Assembly (NCBI GenBank): GCA_016787785.1
Contig: JAEUTO010000013.1
Location: forward strand, 1-64,000
DNA: 64,000 nucleotides
Reading direction: 5' to 3'
DNA from: Bacteroidia bacterium
GTDB lineage: Bacteria; Bacteroidota; Bacteroidia; B-17B0; Aurantibacillaceae
The stretch's first letter is position 1; each line of letters starts with the position of its first letter. Shown piece by piece: positions 60,190 through 64,000 of this stretch. A model generated the notes under the pieces. It was not told where the DNA came from. It saw only the letters and a program-made list of their open reading frames with translations, and did no database searches. A program made the position numbers and the translations under genes.

Positions 60190-60246
60190 AAGAATCACAA
60201 AATAAATTAATAATGGGGAAAAAATGCCCCAGCCAAAAAATACAAA

Positions 60247-60261
60247 TGGCATGATTACTGC
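60247..60261 (+). promoter_or_regulatory. Near-canonical sigma-54 promoter for the CHASE3 kinase operon
   Basis: TGGCATGATTACTGC shows TGGCAYR, GG-N10-GC spacing and GC at -12; only one defined position differs (C for T before TGC). It is 75 nt from the ATG. A TGGGG-N8-CCCCA inverted repeat (60214-60231) lies just upstream. Confidence 0.55.
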
Positions 60262-60336
60262 AATCCCACATGGGTAAAGTTTTTCGCGTCAATATGTTGT
60301 TGTTTTACCAAAACTGTATAATTTTATAATTAGTTT

Positions 60337-61788
60337 ATGCCCACCATTGACTTAAAAATATCAAATAAAAATTACTTTTATTTAATTGCGGGTTTTTCTA
60401 TCATCATCATTCTCTCCTCTATTTTATTAGCACTTTATACTATTACAGATAATTACAGGTCGTTGTCGTATTTGGATAAAGCCTATGGTATTAATGCCAG
60501 AATAGACAAGATCTATTCCATACTGAAAGACGCGGAAAATCAGCAGCGTGCTTTCTTAATTACTGCAAAGCCGAGCTTTTTAAATACAAATAACTATGTG
60601 GCACGGGATGTAAACTTTGAGTATTCAGGCTTATACAGTGTGCTTAAAGGCGAGAAAGAACAAGACGAAAATCTTATTGCACTGAGAATTGAGATCGAGA
60701 TGAAATTGAAGGTGCTTGACCAGGGGAAAAAATATTTTGAATCCGGAAATCTTAAAAATGATTCCCTCAGGAAGATCATCACACGCGGCGATTTTATAAT
60801 GAACAAAGCAAAAGAGACCGTGGACAAAATGAAAAAGATAGAATACAAGCGTCTATCGCTGTTACGCGAAAGCACTTTTACAAAATCAGAACTATCTATT
60901 TTTATTATCGCTTTAACATCGGGTATTTCAATTTTATTGTTAGTAAGCATTCTACTTGCCTTGAGGCGCGAACATGCATCTAAGACCCGGGTAGAAGAAA
61001 AACTTATTGCCTCCGAAAAACAATTGCAACTACAAGTGCACATGCTTAACTTATCCAATAAAGAATTGGAACAGTTTGCTTACGTTGCGTCGCACGATCT
61101 GGAAGAGCCTTTAAGAAAGATAAGTTCTTTTAGCGAGAAGATCCATCTAAAATTAAGTGATTATCCTGACGAGGAAGTTATAGATTGTTTGAAACGATTG
61201 AACAACTCTGTAGCCCGGATGCGTGTTCTTATTAGCGACCTTTTAAACTATTCAAGGGTTACAAGACTATTGGATATAAACGAAACTGTAAATCTGGATC
61301 ATGTTTTTAAATTAATTACCGAAGATCTTGGTGTTGCGTTGGCATCAAAGAAAGTGGAAATGAATATTATGCCTTTACATGAGATTAAGGGTAATAATAC
61401 ACAGCTAAGACAGCTATTTCAAAATCTTATAAGCAACGCCTTAAAATTCAGTGATAAACCTATTCCCAAAATTGACGTAACGGGAAAATATTATACCGAT
61501 AAAGAATTAAAAGAGACTGATTGGATAAAAGACTTTAGCACTAAACAAAAAAAATATTATTGTATTTTTGTTAAAGACAATGGCATTGGATTTGAATTAC
61601 AATATTTAAGGCAAATATTTGTTATCTTTCAGAGATTACATGGAAGATCTGAATACGAGGGAACCGGAATAGGACTAGCAATATGCAAACGCATAGTAGA
61701 GAATCACGAAGGTTTTATAACAGCAGAGAGCGAAGTTGGTAAAGGAACAACATTTATTGTAGGATTGCCGGTAAATAAATTTATATGA
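60337..61788 (+). CDS. CHASE3-type sensor histidine kinase
   Basis: A 483-residue membrane kinase. Two helices (about 12-33 and 184-206) flank a periplasmic helical CHASE3 domain (LKDAENQQRAFLITAKPSFL). A short coiled coil leads to HisKA with H253 in YVASHDLEEPLRKISSF and a HATPase with NLISNALKFS, DNGIGFELQY and GTGIGLAICKR. It overlaps the next gene by 4 nt (ATGA), so the operon kinase, Rcp1-like regulator and hybrid PAS kinase is translationally coupled. The DHD region closely resembles the kinase at 52.8 kb. Confidence 0.92.
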   Translation: MPTIDLKISNKNYFYLIAGFSIIIILSSILLALYTITDNYRSLSYLDKAYGINARIDKIYSILKDAENQQRAFLITAKPSFLNTNNYVARDVNFEYSGLYSVLKGEKEQDENLIALRIEIEMKLKVLDQGKKYFESGNLKNDSLRKIITRGDFIMNKAKETVDKMKKIEYKRLSLLRESTFTKSELSIFIIALTSGISILLLVSILLALRREHASKTRVEEKLIASEKQLQLQVHMLNLSNKELEQFAYVASHDLEEPLRKISSFSEKIHLKLSDYPDEEVIDCLKRLNNSVARMRVLISDLLNYSRVTRLLDINETVNLDHVFKLITEDLGVALASKKVEMNIMPLHEIKGNNTQLRQLFQNLISNALKFSDKPIPKIDVTGKYYTDKELKETDWIKDFSTKQKKYYCIFVKDNGIGFELQYLRQIFVIFQRLHGRSEYEGTGIGLAICKRIVENHEGFITAESEVGKGTTFIVGLPVNKFI

Positions 61789-62243
61789 ATATTGAAAAAA
61801 AGGAACCGGATTTTTGCATCTTGATCGCAGATGATGATATGGATGATCAGTATATGATCAAACAGGCCTTTGCAAGTATTAATCTAACAGAAAATGTTCA
61901 AACTGTTAACGACGGCGTAGAATTATTAGACTACCTTCACAAAAGAGGTAAATATAAAGACATTGAAACACTTTGTCCCAAAATAATTTTACTCGATCTT
62001 AATATGCCAAAAAAAGATGGGCGAGAATGCCTTAGAGAAATTAAAGTAAATACTAAGTTCAATCGTATACCTGTTGTTATTTATAGCACGAGTAGCAACC
62101 CTGATGATATTTCTTATGCGTATGAAAATGGTGCAAGCAGCTATATTACTAAACCATACTCGTATCAAGAACTAGTAAAGATTATGGAGATCTTTAAACA
62201 ATATTGGTTTAGTATTGTTAAAACAACGCATACCCGATTATGA
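61785..62243 (+). CDS. Rcp1-like single-domain response regulator
   Basis: A 152-residue receiver-only protein with acidic residues D16-D18 (IADDDMDDQYM), phospho-acceptor D71 in IILLDLNMPKKDGRE, and S/T at IYSTSSNPDD and K at YITKPYSYQEL. The long alpha-4 to beta-5 segment is typical of Rcp1-class regulators that pair with bacteriophytochrome- or CHASE-type kinases. It overlaps its neighbours by 4 nt on both sides and probably relays phosphate between the two kinases. Confidence 0.93.
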   Translation: MNIEKKEPDFCILIADDDMDDQYMIKQAFASINLTENVQTVNDGVELLDYLHKRGKYKDIETLCPKIILLDLNMPKKDGRECLREIKVNTKFNRIPVVIYSTSSNPDDISYAYENGASSYITKPYSYQELVKIMEIFKQYWFSIVKTTHTRL

Positions 62244-63670
62244 GCAGCACTAAACCAATAAGATTGCTAGTTGTTGAAGACGATGAAGATGATTATTTTC
62301 TATTAGAAAGTAGTTTAAAGCGAACGTCATTTGAAAAAAAGATAGTTTGGGCCGATACGTACAGCAAAGCAAAAGATTTTTTACGAACTCAGGCAATTGA
62401 TATTGTAATTGTAGACTATCGCCTGGGTGTGCACACTGGTATTGAATTGGTTTCTTATATAAATGAAAAGCACCCCTTTACGCCAACCATTTTAATGACA
62501 GGCTTGCAGGCTCTGGCAATTGATGAGCAGGCCTTAAAATCAGGTGTATATGATTACCTGGTAAAAGGTCAATACACCTCTGAGGATATTGACAGAAGTA
62601 TAAGATACGCTATAGAAAAATCAAATGTTTTAAGGTCATTAAAAGAAAGTGAGAACAAATTCAAGAATTTATTTGAGAATGCAGTTGAATATGTTTTTAT
62701 TGTTGACCTTGATCTTAATGTAATAGATGCGAATAAAGCCGCGTTGAAATTTTTCGAATACGAAGCTAAAGAACAGATCATTGGTGAGAACATCGCTGAG
62801 TATTTTTTTCCGAAGATCTTTGAAACGCAAAGACCCTCCAATCCATCCTTAGAAATAGAACTTACTTTACCGGTTCAAAATAAAAAGTGCTTTTGTATCT
62901 TAAACCTTTCTGTGGTGGATGCAGATAAAAAGATATATCAGTTGGTGCTGCATGACATTACCGAAAGAACTCAGAAGGAACAAAAAGAAAAATTACTCGA
63001 GAAACAGACCTTAACCGGAAAAGTTGCCCGTGTGATCGCTCACGAAATAAAAAACCCACTAACAAACATACATCTATCAATAGCCGAATTAAGGCAAATA
63101 TTAAGCGAGAAAGATTCTAAAGAGGATCCGGGAGAATTTATCGACATTATTGAACGAAACGGTAAACGCATAAATATCCTTATTGAGGATCTTTTAAATG
63201 CTACACGATTTGATACTATCAATATAGGTGATATGTATATACACGATCTTTTAAATGACACTTTTACACAAATTAGCGATAGAGCAAAACTAAAAGAGAT
63301 AACAATTGAAAAAGATATTCAGGAAAACATTCTTATTAAAGGTGATAAAGAAAAATTAATGATCGCCCTATTAAATATTTTGGTTAATTCAATTGAAGCT
63401 ATAAGTGGTAATAATGGAATGCTAAAAGTTCGCACTTCGGTTGTTGGCGAAAAAGTTAGTTTAACAATAACAGATAACGGCAAAGGAATACCTTCAGAGA
63501 ATCTCAATAAATTATTTGAACCCTTTTTTACCTCTAAACATGGTGGTACCGGCTTAGGTTTAACCGCCACACACACGATCATTTCAAAACATGATGGTAA
63601 TATTAAAGTGTTAAGCGAGGTTGATAAAGGCACCTCGTTTATAATAACTCTTCCAATAGTGAAAGATTAA
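62240..63670 (+). CDS. Hybrid protein: receiver, PAS domain and histidine kinase
   Basis: A 476-residue cytosolic protein. The receiver comes first (D59 in IVIVDYRLGVHTG and K-containing YDYLVKGQY), then a PAS domain (about 135-255, ENAVEYVFIVDLDLNVIDAN) and a HisKA with H268 in VIAHEIKNPLTNI. The HATPase has NILVNSIEAI, DNGKGIPSEN and GTGLGLTATH. An N-terminal receiver in front of a kinase suggests that phosphorylation by another kinase (the CHASE3 protein) tunes its activity. It is the last gene of the operon; its stop codon overlaps the stop of a minus-strand gene. Confidence 0.92.
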   Translation: MSSTKPIRLLVVEDDEDDYFLLESSLKRTSFEKKIVWADTYSKAKDFLRTQAIDIVIVDYRLGVHTGIELVSYINEKHPFTPTILMTGLQALAIDEQALKSGVYDYLVKGQYTSEDIDRSIRYAIEKSNVLRSLKESENKFKNLFENAVEYVFIVDLDLNVIDANKAALKFFEYEAKEQIIGENIAEYFFPKIFETQRPSNPSLEIELTLPVQNKKCFCILNLSVVDADKKIYQLVLHDITERTQKEQKEKLLEKQTLTGKVARVIAHEIKNPLTNIHLSIAELRQILSEKDSKEDPGEFIDIIERNGKRINILIEDLLNATRFDTINIGDMYIHDLLNDTFTQISDRAKLKEITIEKDIQENILIKGDKEKLMIALLNILVNSIEAISGNNGMLKVRTSVVGEKVSLTITDNGKGIPSENLNKLFEPFFTSKHGGTGLGLTATHTIISKHDGNIKVLSEVDKGTSFIITLPIVKD

Positions 63671-63843
63671 TTAAGACTTTCTTCCTGAGTAATTAAGCTC
63701 CATGAGCGCGACGGCTTTATTACACCACTTCCTACAAAAAAAAGAAGGACTACGGTGAATATCATTACTATCGCTAATACAAACTTTATAAATACGCTAA
63801 AAAACTTATTTACATACCTGATATTTAAAGTTAAAGTTGACAT
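63667..63843 (-). CDS. Small membrane protein, 58 residues
   Basis: Read directly from the minus strand: it begins MSTLTLNIRYVNKF and has one hydrophobic helix (FIKFVLAIVMIFTVVLLFFVG, about 18-38), ending KPSRSWSLITQEESLN. It starts 3 nt after the stop of the gene cut by the window edge, so the two form an operon. No family is recognised; it may be a small membrane accessory protein. The short length makes the call uncertain, but spacing and helix support it. Confidence 0.5.
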   Translation of the reverse strand: MSTLTLNIRYVNKFFSVFIKFVLAIVMIFTVVLLFFVGSGVIKPSRSWSLITQEESLN

Positions 63844-63846
63844 TTT

Positions 63847-64000
63847 TTAAGTTGTTGATTTATTAATCGCTTCTGTTTTTTTATCTACAGTTGTAACATG
63901 TTCGTTTATTTGTGTGTTCAGTTTTTTCTCTACTACATTCTTCTCTACCCAAACAGCATATTTATTGGGTTCTATTTTTCTTTTTTTAAATCTAACATAC
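63847..64000 (-). CDS. Partial gene at the right edge, C-terminal 50 residues
   Basis: Open through the right edge. The visible C-terminus is basic and polar (FKKRKIEPNKYAVWVEK and NEHVTTVDKKTEAINK). It is too short for a family. It precedes the small membrane protein by 3 nt, so it is probably the first or an internal gene of that operon. Confidence 0.55.
   Translation of the reverse strand, partial: YVRFKKRKIEPNKYAVWVEKNVVEKKLNTQINEHVTTVDKKTEAINKSTT

Overview
The window is chromosomal DNA of a Bacteroidota member. The evidence is direct. Several secreted proteins end in type IX secretion (T9SS) sorting domains, both type A and the gliding-associated type B. There are two TonB-dependent receptors with carboxypeptidase-regulatory-like N-termini, LytTR-type signalling, and Bacteroidota PP2C/SpoIIE phosphatases carrying the TDG(Y/F)ADQFGG signature. 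DNA is AT-rich and Shine-Dalgarno sites are absent. Many genes have a perfect Bacteroidota -7 promoter element (TAnnTTTG) close to the start. I cannot resolve the genus. No tRNA, rRNA, CRISPR array, insertion sequence or prophage is visible.

Layout. 1-7.5 kb: the end of a T9SS type B protein, a DnaQ-exonuclease/GIY-YIG fusion, a LytTR response regulator with its histidine kinase, and a TonB receptor paired with a flavodoxin-fold oxidoreductase. 7.5-30.4 kb: a SiaC-family phosphoprotein next to a TPR-SpoIIE phosphatase, a VWA protein, several housekeeping genes (aldo/keto reductase, YceH, DUF2461, NlpC/P60, endonuclease III, Hsp20, MFS, FKBP), two further membrane SpoIIE phosphatases (one fused to a two-component-regulator propeller), and a DEAD-box helicase. 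30.8-43 kb: T9SS cargo, then a cluster that looks like an uptake locus (TonB receptor, His-rich small secreted protein, HupE/UreJ membrane protein, TPR protein, two tandem DUF4331 proteins). 42.9-51.9 kb: signal peptidase I, an ECF sigma factor with a cupin anti-sigma factor, and more T9SS cargo. 51.9-63.7 kb: a stress and signalling island with DUF1328, YtxH, holin-X and PA2169 four-helix proteins, a PAS kinase convergent with an NtrC-type sigma-54 activator, a JmjC-like cupin, and a three-gene phosphorelay operon. The right edge holds two short minus-strand genes, one cut by the window end.

How the parts may work together. The most notable pattern is a recurring TGGCA(Y) element about 25-45 nt upstream of the start codons of stress-island genes, often followed by TT at the sigma-54 -12 region. 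One copy (60247-60261) is almost canonical sigma-54. Together with the resident NtrC-type activator, this suggests a local sigma-54 regulon of envelope and stress proteins. A second theme is protein phosphatase signalling: one SiaC-like substrate and three transmembrane SpoIIE phosphatases, with no SiaB kinase or SiaD cyclase in view. Several start codons were moved from TTG to a downstream ATG, because the ATG gives a proper signal peptide or because the upstream TTG lies in or next to a promoter element. Three short genes were found by direct reading: DUF1328 at 52466-52636 and two at the right edge.
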